Part shown: in pieces, positions 1-7,483 of the stretch
Layout of the letters: every line of letters starts with the position of its first letter
Position numbering within the stretch: position 1 is the first letter of the stretch
Assembly: GCA_041987425.1 (NCBI GenBank)
Contig: JBHIWP010000001.1
Span: 1-64,000 of the forward strand
Direction of reading: 5' to 3'
From: Leptofilum sp041987425
GTDB taxonomy: Bacteria; Chloroflexota; Anaerolineae; Promineifilales; Promineifilaceae
Length of the DNA stretch: 64,000 nt
Program-made: the position numbers and the translations under genes
The notes under the pieces: generated by a model
Databases searched by the model: none
What the model was told of the DNA's origin: nothing
What the model saw: the letters and a program-made list of their open reading frames with translations, nothing else

Positions 1-385
1 TAATTTTTCCTTGATGGCTGGGAATAATTTCTAGTTCCGCCCCAAAGACACGCATCGTATTCCGCTTTTCCTGGGCAAAAGCATCTGATGATACGACCCG
101 AAAAGGGTATCCCTTAACCGCACAGACAAAGGCCAGCGAGGAACCGGTGCTGCCGCCGGTATATTCAACGACGGTCATACCCGGCCGCAAATCACCACGC
201 GCCTCGGCCTCTTCGATCATCGCCAGGGCCATGCGATCTTTGTAGGAACCGGTGGGGTTGAAAAATTCCAATTTAACCAGCACAGTGGCGCTGTTTGGAG
301 GGACAATTTTTCGCAGTGGCACAACTGGCGTGTTTCCAATTGTTTGCAGGGTTGAGGAATTCAATGGCCGCAGTTTATTCGACAT
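1..385 (-). CDS. Cysteine synthase-like PLP-dependent enzyme, N-terminal part (runs off left edge)
   Basis: Reading the minus strand from the ATG at 385-383 gives an open frame to the window edge, so only the first ~128 residues are present. The frame contains NPTGSYKDRMA, the PLP-lysine motif of the cysteine synthase / threonine synthase fold (Lys in SYKDR), followed by the phosphate-binding stretch EYTGGSTGSSLA. This is the O-acetylserine sulfhydrylase / cystathionine beta-synthase subgroup, which forms a PLP Schiff base and does beta-replacement on an activated serine. The start is supported by AGGAG five bases upstream. The C-terminal half is missing, so cysteine synthase cannot be separated from CBS-like or other beta-replacing members. 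Confidence 0.85.
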   Translation of the reverse strand, partial: MSNKLRPLNSSTLQTIGNTPVVPLRKIVPPNSATVLVKLEFFNPTGSYKDRMALAMIEEAEARGDLRPGMTVVEYTGGSTGSSLAFVCAVKGYPFRVVSSDAFAQEKRNTMRVFGAELEIIPSHQGKI

Positions 386-550
386 GTTCTCCTCTCATTT
401 GGAGCAGGTACGCTGCCAGCTTGAAGATGGACTCTATTTTAAACGCTTGCAAACTTTTGGCTACAGGCAATATTGTGTAGGGACTACAGGAGGTGTGGAA
501 ATGGCCGTTCCCCACAGCGTTTTTCAAAAATTCAAGAATAGCTGCCATGT

Positions 551-659
551 GGAGAACAAAAAGCTTTTAGAAATAGATTCGGTCTAAATTTGCTTTTGTT
601 CTCCTTGACGTAAACCACTTATAACCTTTCAGCTTTCAAATTACTTTTCGTGGTTTACG
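551..659 (+). repeat. Double-hairpin intergenic element, copy 1
   Basis: The first arm pair is GGAGAACAAAAAGC against GCTTTTGTTCTCC (551-604), enclosing a second pair TTAGA/TCTAA. The second arm pair is CGTAAACCAC against GTGGTTTACG (610-659), a perfect 10-bp stem. The same layout recurs at 13045-13152 and 21115-21223, always in this orientation and always between genes. Copies 1 and 3 are close to 88 percent identical by eye. There is no U-tract typical of a Rho-independent terminator and no target-site duplication or overall terminal inverted repeat. Confidence 0.85.
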
Positions 660-694
660 CATCATTATCATTACCCAGCAGACGAGCCGTTCGG

Positions 695-700
695 TATAAT
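695..700 (+). promoter_or_regulatory. Probable -10 element of the nucleotidyltransferase gene
   Basis: A perfect TATAAT lies 24 bp before the ATG at 725, followed by the ribosome binding site TAAGGAG (708-714). The -35 region is weak (TTACCC at 671-676). Confidence 0.45.
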
Positions 701-724
701 CGCGCCATAAGGAGTGAGTGACAT

Positions 725-1501
725 ATGTTTGAGCAAGATCGGGTGCTGGTGCGCCTGCAGCAGCGGGTGATGGGCGAAAGGGATATTGTGGCCTGCTTTT
801 TGGCGGGGTCATACGGCCGTCGCCAATCCGACCCCTATTCTGACATGGACGTGGCCCTGGTGTTTGCCGATGAAGCGGCTCGCGAGCGCGCCTGGCGGCA
901 GCGGCGCGACTTTGTCCAGTCGGTAATGCAATACGTCCCGGCTAAGTCGTTTGATGCGGTGCACGTACGGCCGTATTTCCACATCGCCCTCTACAGCAAC
1001 GGCACCAAAGTCGACTACCGCTATGAGCTGCAAGCGGAGCTCACGCCCAACCCCTGGGACCGCGACATTCGCATACTAAAAGACCAGGATGGCTGGGCCG
1101 AGCAATACCAGAATGCCTGCGCCCGCGCCCTGCTGCCCCAGCCCAGGCTCACCGCCGCCGAGCTAGCGGCGCTGGACGAACGCTTCTGGGTCATGCTGTG
1201 GGATGCCTTCCGCCTGCTGCTGCGCGGCGACAGCGATAAGCCATTCACGATCTACCTGGAGCTACTGCACTTTACCCTGCCGCCGCTGCTGAACGTGCTG
1301 CCGCCAGAAGATCCAGCGCGCCGGCCCCTGCTGCAGGCCCACTTTAGCCAGGACACGCAGGCAACGGCCGTACACCTGAACAACCTGCTGCAAGCTTATC
1401 TGAAGGCGCGAACGGCCGTTGTGCAGCGCCTGCAGCTGGATTTTAACCCAGACACGCGGTTTGAAACGGCCGTGCAGAGCCTGATAAAGGGGAAACTTTA
1501 A
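725..1501 (+). CDS. Nucleotidyltransferase-domain protein
   Basis: A 258-residue cytosolic protein whose N-terminus carries the polymerase-beta-superfamily nucleotidyltransferase signature GSYGRRQSDPYSDMDVAL. The G-S pair binds the nucleotide phosphates and the two aspartates of SDMD bind metal. The rest is helical, resembling the C-terminal substrate-binding half of aminoglycoside/lincosamide adenylyltransferases and of MNT-HEPN-type enzymes. These families transfer AMP from ATP to a small molecule or protein; the substrate here cannot be read from sequence. No HEPN toxin gene sits next to it, so a toxin-antitoxin role is not supported. The start is fixed by TAAGGAG ten bases upstream. A resistance or metabolic adenylyltransferase is equally possible. 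Confidence 0.75.
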   Translation: MFEQDRVLVRLQQRVMGERDIVACFLAGSYGRRQSDPYSDMDVALVFADEAARERAWRQRRDFVQSVMQYVPAKSFDAVHVRPYFHIALYSNGTKVDYRYELQAELTPNPWDRDIRILKDQDGWAEQYQNACARALLPQPRLTAAELAALDERFWVMLWDAFRLLLRGDSDKPFTIYLELLHFTLPPLLNVLPPEDPARRPLLQAHFSQDTQATAVHLNNLLQAYLKARTAVVQRLQLDFNPDTRFETAVQSLIKGKL

Positions 1502-1683
1502 TGGTGAAAATCCCAAACGTGAAGAGCCTTACATGGTTATATCGACCGAAGGGAGAAATCCTTGAGGCATTCGCGGCTTGAGGGTCTGTCACGCTTCGAG
1601 AGATTTCTCGCCAAAAAGCGGCTCGAAATGACAATTAAGTTTGGTTCTACTAATAACCCAATTACTCAGTTACCCAATTACTT

Positions 1684-2952
1684 ATGCCCCTAACCCTTTC
1701 CCCCCAAGACCAGGCCATGCTCCACGGCGAATTTGGCGAGGCCACAAAAGTGGCTATGCGAATTTTGAGCACCATGGCCAACGTTTATGGCGCTCAAGAG
1801 CTGCTCGATATTGAATCCGCCCACATTGACGGCTGTTTGTATCACGGGCAGTCCGGGCTGGATTTTGCCGAACGGCTGGTGGCCGGTGGAGCACAGGTGC
1901 GCGTGCCAACTACGCTCAACGTGGGGGCAATTGACCTGTTGCACCCGGAGCAGTTTCAGGGCACGGCCGAATTTGCCGACCGCGCCACCCGGCTGATGCA
2001 GGCGTACCAGCAAATGGGCTGCGCTCCCATCTGGACCTGCGCGCCCTACCAGGCCATGCACCGCCCCGCCTTTGGTACACAAATTGCCTGGGCCGAGAGC
2101 AACGCCATCGTCTTTGCCAACTCGGTGCTGGGCGCGCGCACCAATCGTTACGGCGACTTCATTGATATCTGTGCTGCGCTGACGGGCCGTGCCCCGGCCG
2201 TTGGCCTACATTTGCCAGAGCATCGGCGCGGCCAAGTTGTATTCCATCTAGAGAAGATTCCTCAAGATTTGCTACACGAAGACGTGTTTTACCCGGTTTT
2301 AGGCTATCTCATCGGAGCCAGAAGCCAGAACCAAACTCCGGTAATGGTTGGGCTGCCGGCGGAAACTACGGAAGACCAGCTTAAGGCGCTGGGGGCAGCG
2401 GCCGCGTCCTCTGGTGCGGTGGCTCTGTTCCATGCCGTTGGCGTAACGCCGGAGGCGCCTACGCTGGCCGACGCCTGTCAGCAGCAGTCGCCCACGGCAG
2501 AGCACCGGATAACGATGGCTGATATACGCGCTACGCTGAGCAAGCTGGCTACGGTGCCAGACGGCCGTATCGAAGTTGTCGCCCTGGGCAGTCCCCACTT
2601 TTCTCTGCAAGAATTTGAGAAGCTCCTGCCACTCGTTGCAAAATATCCACCCCACCCGGACGTTGACTTTATCGTATGTACCAACCGGCTGGCGCTAGGC
2701 GCGCTGCAAAGCAAGGGATGGCTCGACCAGCTAAAAGCCGCCCGGGTTCGGGTCATTGTGGACACCTGCGTGGTAGTGACGCCAATCGTGCGGCGGCATG
2801 GGGTATTGATGACCAACTCAGGCAAATTTGCCCATTACTCCCCCGGCAATATTGGCCTGGAAGTGATTTTCGGCAGCCTGGAAGAGTGCGTACGGTCAGC
2901 AGCACAGGGGCATGTCTGGCGTGACACAAATCTATGGAGCCGTGAAGCGTAA
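1684..2952 (+). CDS. Aconitase X catalytic (large) subunit, DUF521
   Basis: A 422-residue protein of the aconitase-X family, recognisable from HIDGCLYHGQSGLDFAERL near residue 46, the segment APYQAMHRPAFGTQIAWAES and the later VCTNRLALG and VIVDTC motifs. Cysteines in these segments are candidates for the iron-sulfur ligands of the family. Known members are dehydratases: phosphomevalonate dehydratase in the archaeal mevalonate route and cis-3-hydroxy-L-proline dehydratase in bacteria; sequence alone does not say which applies. The protein has only the large domain. The matching small swivelling subunit (DUF126) is encoded at 13175-13600, on the other side of the sugar operon. No ribosome binding site is visible before the ATG. 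Confidence 0.85.
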   Translation: MPLTLSPQDQAMLHGEFGEATKVAMRILSTMANVYGAQELLDIESAHIDGCLYHGQSGLDFAERLVAGGAQVRVPTTLNVGAIDLLHPEQFQGTAEFADRATRLMQAYQQMGCAPIWTCAPYQAMHRPAFGTQIAWAESNAIVFANSVLGARTNRYGDFIDICAALTGRAPAVGLHLPEHRRGQVVFHLEKIPQDLLHEDVFYPVLGYLIGARSQNQTPVMVGLPAETTEDQLKALGAAAASSGAVALFHAVGVTPEAPTLADACQQQSPTAEHRITMADIRATLSKLATVPDGRIEVVALGSPHFSLQEFEKLLPLVAKYPPHPDVDFIVCTNRLALGALQSKGWLDQLKAARVRVIVDTCVVVTPIVRRHGVLMTNSGKFAHYSPGNIGLEVIFGSLEECVRSAAQGHVWRDTNLWSREA

Positions 2953-3030
2953 GCTGGCTTGCTCGGCTTAGATACTAATCTCCTGGCTTGCTCACATTCA
3001 AGCCTGTTTTAACCCCAACTTTGATGATCG

Positions 3031-3076
3031 TTGACAATTATTCGCGGAGAGTTTATCATTATGTGACCGGTCACAT
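3031..3076 (+). promoter_or_regulatory. Promoter and LacI-type operator of the sugar operon
   Basis: A strong sigma-70-like promoter is readable: TTGACA at 3031-3036, a 17-bp spacer, and TATCAT at 3054-3059. Directly downstream, where transcription should begin, lies the perfect 16-bp palindrome ATGTGACCGGTCACAT (3061-3076). A central C-G step in an even palindrome is typical of LacI/GalR-family operators. The regulator encoded next is therefore likely to repress itself, and perhaps the operon, by blocking initiation. No second copy was seen before the binding-protein gene. Confidence 0.75.
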
Positions 3077-3122
3077 TTTGCCTATACGTATTTTGTAAGA
3101 GGCTAACATAGGATTTCAGCGG

Positions 3123-4130
3123 ATGAAAACAACTTCTCGACCAACAATTCGTGACGTTGCTAAAAGAGCGGGTGTCTCGCGGCAAACCGTATCGCGCGTT
3201 ATTAATGGCAGTGACCGCGTATCCTCCGCCACCCGGCAAACAGTTGAGGATGTTATTGCAGAAATGGGCTACCGACCCGATGCCCTAGCCCGTTCAATGG
3301 CCAAGGGCCGGAGTTCAACGCTGGCATGTGTGTCACCGAACCTCACTGACTTCACTTTTGCCAGCCTGATTAATGGCGCGGAAGATTTTGCCCGCGACCG
3401 CGGATACTTTCTTCTTTCGGCTTCTGCACCCACGGAAGAGACCTTTAAAGAGCTTATCGATGAGCTGGTGTCGAGTCGCCGGGTTGAGGGGCTGATGATT
3501 ATTAATCCCTTTGCCGATGATCGGCATTTGCACATGCCAAAAGATTTTCCAACCGTTTTGGCTGGCGCCCGGCCGCGTGAAATTGAGATTAGTTCGGTGG
3601 CGCTGGATGACGTCAATGCCGCCAAAATGGCAACTCAACACTTATTGTCGCTGGGCCATCGGGAGATTGGCTGTGTCACAGGGCCGTTGTCAGAAGACTG
3701 TTCACAGGATCGTTGTGAGGGATTTTTTGACGCCTTACAAGAGGCGGGCATTGAACCCGTATCGGAATTTATTCTAAACGGAGATTGGCAAGCGCCATCG
3801 GGCTACGATGCCTTGATGCAGTTAAAAGAACTCGACCGTTTTCCTACCGCTGTCTTTTCACAAAATGATCAGATGGCCGCGGGCGTGCTGCGGGCGGCTA
3901 GAGACATAGGGCTGAAGGTGCCAGAGCAGCTATCAGTTATTGGAATTGATGATATTCCAATGGCTGGTTATTTATCACCGCCATTAACTACCATACGGCA
4001 AGATTTTCAGGAGATTGGCCGCCAGGCTGCCAGACTGCTGTTGGAAGCGGTAAGCGATGCTCCTCCCAGCGGTAAACAGCTTCGCATACCGGCCGAGCTT
4101 ATTATCAGGCGCTCTACAGGGCCGATTTAA
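3123..4130 (+). CDS. LacI/GalR-family transcriptional regulator
   Basis: A 335-residue repressor-type protein. Residues 7-60 form the LacI helix-turn-helix and hinge: TIRDVAKRAGVSRQTVSRVI, then the helix containing YRPDALARSM, which inserts into the minor groove. Residues ~62-330 form the periplasmic-binding-protein-like sensor domain, with family motifs such as FSQNDQMAAGVL and VIGIDDIPMAGYLSPPLTTI. It is the first gene of a sugar-uptake and breakdown set and sits directly behind a promoter with a perfect LacI-type palindrome. It probably senses the transported sugar or a product. The effector cannot be named from sequence. Confidence 0.93.
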   Translation: MKTTSRPTIRDVAKRAGVSRQTVSRVINGSDRVSSATRQTVEDVIAEMGYRPDALARSMAKGRSSTLACVSPNLTDFTFASLINGAEDFARDRGYFLLSASAPTEETFKELIDELVSSRRVEGLMIINPFADDRHLHMPKDFPTVLAGARPREIEISSVALDDVNAAKMATQHLLSLGHREIGCVTGPLSEDCSQDRCEGFFDALQEAGIEPVSEFILNGDWQAPSGYDALMQLKELDRFPTAVFSQNDQMAAGVLRAARDIGLKVPEQLSVIGIDDIPMAGYLSPPLTTIRQDFQEIGRQAARLLLEAVSDAPPSGKQLRIPAELIIRRSTGPI

Positions 4131-4278
4131 TTACAAAACCAGATCTTATACCGACAAGTTCCTGAACTGAAACAAATGAGTTTGAACGGAGGTGCAATGG
4201 AATAAGTTTTGAAGGCAATTTCCCAATTTATCTATCTACTTGTCTTTCCTTGTTAGTTAGGATTAGGAGGAAGAAACC

Positions 4279-5670
4279 ATGAAGAAATATAGACTTTTTA
4301 AACTTCTATCGCTGGTTTTTGCGTTGATTTTTATTATGACCGCGTGCTCGTCGGCTGAAGAACCGGCTAGCAATGAGGCGGCCGAAGAAAGTGAAGTGGA
4401 AGAACCAGAAGTTGAAGAGCCGGAAGCCGAAGAACCAGCTGAGGAAGAGTCCACTGGCGAGGTAACGCTTCGCTGGCGCACCCGCCCAGACAATCAAGAA
4501 GAAGCGAACGTATACCAATCGATTAGTGATGAATTGTCACAATCTCTGGACGGCATAAATCTGGTTTATGAGCCCGGTGGCAGCGAGACCGCTTCTTACC
4601 AGGACGTGTTGAAAACTGAGCTGGCCTCTGGCACAGCGCCAGATGTATTTTGGATTCCGGGTACGGATGTTGCCGATTTCGCAACCCGTGGCCTCTTGCT
4701 AGATTTGCGCGAGCTGGCTGATGCAACTGAGGGATACAGTGATGATGCTTTTTATCCTGGCCCAATGTTCCATTTGACCTTTAACCCGGAGAGCGGCAAT
4801 TCGGGCGAAGCGCTTTGGGGTCTCCCCCGTGACGTTTCAACCTTTGCGCTTTATCTGAACCTGGACCTGATTGCTGAGGCTGGGGCAGAAGATCCTCGCG
4901 AATTGGAAGCTGCCGGAGAATGGGATTGGCAGGCATTCTTGGAAGTTGCCGAGGCTGTAAATGGCCTGGGGGGTGACATTAAGGGCTATGGCAGCAGCGC
5001 CTGGTGGGGCCCCTACGGTACCTGGATGAATGCAGCTGGTGGCGGATTCTTCAATGAAGCTCGCGATGGCTGTAATCTGGACTCACCCGAATCATTGGCG
5101 GGTCTGGAATTTGCCCAACGCCTATACACGGAGCTGGGCTATGCTGTTCCATACGGTGAAGATCCGGAGCCACCTTTCCGGGCTGGCAATCTGGGCATGT
5201 TCCAAAACGGCCGTTGGGCCACCCCTGGCATCCGTACCGTTGATTTTGAATGGGATGTGGTCGGTTTGCCGGAAGGCCCTGCTGGCGCACCCGGTAACTG
5301 GCTCTTCTGGGGTGCTTATGTGGTTAATGCCAATACTGAGCATCCTGAAGCTGCCTGGGAACTCGTTCAGGCTTTGACAACGGCCGAAACGCAGGGCACC
5401 ATTGCAGCGCTGGGCGCGAACATTCCCAGCCGGGTAAGCGACGAAGCTTTGAACACTTTCCTAACCTTCACTCCACCACAGAATAACGAGGCCTTCCTCA
5501 ATGGATTGTCCCAAGATCCGGCTGCTGAGGGTCCGCTGTGGGCAGGTTCATGGCCTGAGTTTGCCACGGTGATGGATTCGGCCGTCTCATCGCTGCTGAC
5601 TGGTGAAACAACGTTAGACGAGTTCGCTGCCAGCGTGTGCGACGAGGCCAACCAGGCATTCTCTGAATAA
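4279..5670 (+). CDS. ABC sugar transporter, lipoprotein substrate-binding protein
   Basis: A 463-residue extracellular solute-binding protein (family 1, MalE-like). It starts with a lysine-containing signal peptide and the lipobox MTAC, so Cys23 would be lipidated and hold the protein at the outer face of the membrane. Residues ~25-60 are an acidic Glu/Pro-rich linker with repeated EEPE/EEPA units, followed by the two-lobed binding fold (for example SGTAPDVFWIPG and an aromatic-rich segment around AWWGPYGTWMNAAGGG, likely to stack on sugar rings). An ideal AGGAGGAAG precedes the ATG. Two permease genes follow directly. The ligand is probably an oligosaccharide or galactoside, inferred from the GH42 gene downstream. 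Confidence 0.93.
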   Translation: MKKYRLFKLLSLVFALIFIMTACSSAEEPASNEAAEESEVEEPEVEEPEAEEPAEEESTGEVTLRWRTRPDNQEEANVYQSISDELSQSLDGINLVYEPGGSETASYQDVLKTELASGTAPDVFWIPGTDVADFATRGLLLDLRELADATEGYSDDAFYPGPMFHLTFNPESGNSGEALWGLPRDVSTFALYLNLDLIAEAGAEDPRELEAAGEWDWQAFLEVAEAVNGLGGDIKGYGSSAWWGPYGTWMNAAGGGFFNEARDGCNLDSPESLAGLEFAQRLYTELGYAVPYGEDPEPPFRAGNLGMFQNGRWATPGIRTVDFEWDVVGLPEGPAGAPGNWLFWGAYVVNANTEHPEAAWELVQALTTAETQGTIAALGANIPSRVSDEALNTFLTFTPPQNNEAFLNGLSQDPAAEGPLWAGSWPEFATVMDSAVSSLLTGETTLDEFAASVCDEANQAFSE

Positions 5671-5723
5671 CTGATTTTCACAGCTAAATTAGCGAAGTTG
5701 AGAAGTTGATGCTGATATAAAGT

Positions 5724-5754
5724 TTGGGTCAGGGGAGCGATTCCCCTGACCCAA
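5724..5754 (+). promoter_or_regulatory. Intercistronic hairpin between binding protein and permease
   Basis: TTGGGTCAGGGGA (5724-5736) pairs perfectly over 13 bp with TCCCCTGACCCAA (5742-5754), leaving a 5-base loop. No T-tract follows, so it is more likely an mRNA-stabilising or partial-termination stem that lets the binding protein outnumber the permeases. It argues against the upstream TTG start of the permease, which would place the stem inside the coding region. Confidence 0.7.
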
Positions 5755-5774
5755 GCTGGGGCAGAAAGACAGCA

Positions 5775-7460
5775 ATGGGATCACTAAGCGAACCGTTATT
5801 CAAGAAACAGCCTCCCTCTAGAAGATTTAATGTTGATGCATTTCTAAAATTTGCGATTGGATGGCATCTGCTTGTAGGCATTGGCGCGCTGGGCGGGATT
5901 GGCGTTATCTGGATCGGCACCAGCCAGCTGGGCATGCTCTGGAAAATTGGCATCACTGTCTTGCTGTTGATTACGGCCGTTGCTTCCTTTTTTGCTGCCA
6001 GAGCCATCCCTCAGCGAGATCATCGTGGCCGGATAGTATCTCTGACCATAAACTATCTATGGCTGGTCGCCTCTCTTCTTGGTACGCTGCATTTCCTCGG
6101 CATCTTTTTGGGCATTGACACCCTTGCGGCAAATATAGTCAGGGGAATCCCCTTCCTGGGCATCGTTGCCGCCGGCTTCATCCTGCGTCGCTTTGCAGAT
6201 CAGCCAATTACGGAGCGGGCTTGGGCCACCAGGCTTTCAAGCGCACTTATTCTGATTGGATTTTTGTTGTTTTTTTTAATTGGGGGATTGGGACAGGTCC
6301 TGGCTTCAGCATTTTCTGAGCTCAACAGCGGCAGAAATATTTTGCTTCTGGCTGGGACAATTCTGTTTGGGGCCATGACGCTCCTGACCTGGCGCTCTGA
6401 TGTGGCCGCAGAAATGAACGAACGTGAACGCGACAATGAAATGCTGAATGGTTATCTATTTTTGTCGCCCAACTTAATTGGCTTTTTGCTCTTTTTTGCA
6501 GGACCGCTGCTTTTTTCCTTGTACATTAGCTTCACCGATTCCGACGCATTTGGCACCCAAAACTTTATTGGGCTGGCTAACTATGCGGAAATCACCAATC
6601 TTGATTTTGTAACCCTGTCGTCGCCGGATCAGTTAGCAAATGAAGTGCTGGATGTATCGATTTATGCTGAGCTGGCTCGATTTTCACTGTTTGGCAATCA
6701 TTACCTGATCGGGGCGCAAGATAAATTGTTCTGGATATCGTTAAGCAATACGATGATATTTGTCGTATTGTCGGTTCAGTTGAGCGTAATTCCAGCTCTC
6801 TTTTTGGCCACGGTGCTGAACAGCAAGCTGCCGGGAATGAAATTTTTCCGCACGATTTACTTTTTGCCAAGCATCGCCGCCGTGGTAGGCGTCGCGTTGA
6901 TCTGGCGGTGGTTGTACAATTCGGCCGTTGGCTGGATTAACTACTTTATTACGCTGTCAGTTAATGGGGTGAATGCGCTGGCCGGTTCAGAGCTGCTGAT
7001 CGATCCCCAAATAGGATGGCTGTCCGATTCCGACGTTGCCCTGCTGGCAGTTGTAATTATTGCGTCCTGGCAGTGGCTGGGATTTAACACCGTTCTCTAT
7101 CTGGCTGGACTGCAGAGCATACCGGGGATTTTGTACGAAGCAGCGACGGTCGACGGAGCCAACGAGTTGACACAATTTCGCCAACTGACTGTTCCCCTGT
7201 TGGCACCGACAACCTTTTTTGTGATTACGACGACCACGATTCAGGCGATGCAAATCTTTGACCAGGTATTTGTGCTGACAAATCCACCGGGCGGCCCGGG
7301 AACTTCAACGACCACTATGGTGCTTTATTTATATAATCAGGGCTTTCGCAACTTCCGGCAGGGGTATGCTTCTTCCATTGCCTGGGTTTTATTCTTGTTG
7401 ATCTTTGGGGCGACCATTTTTCAGTTCCAGCGCCAACGGAATAGCGGCGCGACAAATTAG
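5775..7460 (+). CDS. ABC sugar transporter permease, MalF type, with extra N-terminal membrane domain
   Basis: A 561-residue membrane protein using the ATG at 5775; a TTG at 5724 would add 17 residues but overlaps a perfect hairpin. The C-terminal ~300 residues are a standard MalF-type permease with the coupling-helix (EAA) motif EAATVDGANELTQFRQLTVP and a following run of membrane helices. The N-terminal ~220 residues add several hydrophobic segments (for example LLVGIGALGGIGVIWIG and ILIGFLLFFLIGGLG) that most sugar permeases of ~300 residues lack. It pairs with the next gene to form the channel. No nucleotide-binding subunit is encoded in the operon, so a shared ATPase of the MsmX/MalK kind must drive it. 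Confidence 0.9.
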   Translation: MGSLSEPLFKKQPPSRRFNVDAFLKFAIGWHLLVGIGALGGIGVIWIGTSQLGMLWKIGITVLLLITAVASFFAARAIPQRDHRGRIVSLTINYLWLVASLLGTLHFLGIFLGIDTLAANIVRGIPFLGIVAAGFILRRFADQPITERAWATRLSSALILIGFLLFFLIGGLGQVLASAFSELNSGRNILLLAGTILFGAMTLLTWRSDVAAEMNERERDNEMLNGYLFLSPNLIGFLLFFAGPLLFSLYISFTDSDAFGTQNFIGLANYAEITNLDFVTLSSPDQLANEVLDVSIYAELARFSLFGNHYLIGAQDKLFWISLSNTMIFVVLSVQLSVIPALFLATVLNSKLPGMKFFRTIYFLPSIAAVVGVALIWRWLYNSAVGWINYFITLSVNGVNALAGSELLIDPQIGWLSDSDVALLAVVIIASWQWLGFNTVLYLAGLQSIPGILYEAATVDGANELTQFRQLTVPLLAPTTFFVITTTTIQAMQIFDQVFVLTNPPGGPGTSTTTMVLYLYNQGFRNFRQGYASSIAWVLFLLIFGATIFQFQRQRNSGATN

Positions 7461-7483
7461 GCGAAAGGGATGAGGCTATTAAA

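Larger units (their letters stand above)
386..724. other. Gene-free stretch before the nucleotidyltransferase
   Basis: This 339-bp gap holds no convincing gene; open frames here are shadows of the cysteine-synthase-like gene. It contains repeat copy 1 (551-659) and a probable promoter for the next gene (TATAAT at 695-700). It separates divergent genes, so it must hold promoters in both directions. Confidence 0.6.

Noticed and set aside
252..587. Plus-strand open frame of 111 residues
   Set aside because: It is antisense to the cysteine-synthase-like gene, has no family features and runs into repeat copy 1.
725..1501. Toxin-antitoxin (MNT/HEPN) pair
   Set aside because: The nucleotidyltransferase has no HEPN partner gene; its neighbours are unrelated and the protein is longer than MNT antitoxins.
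1550..1640. Inverted repeat GAGAAATC/GATTTCTC before the aconitase-X gene
   Set aside because: The stem is short with a long loop, has no T-tract and occurs once in the window; no role can be supported.
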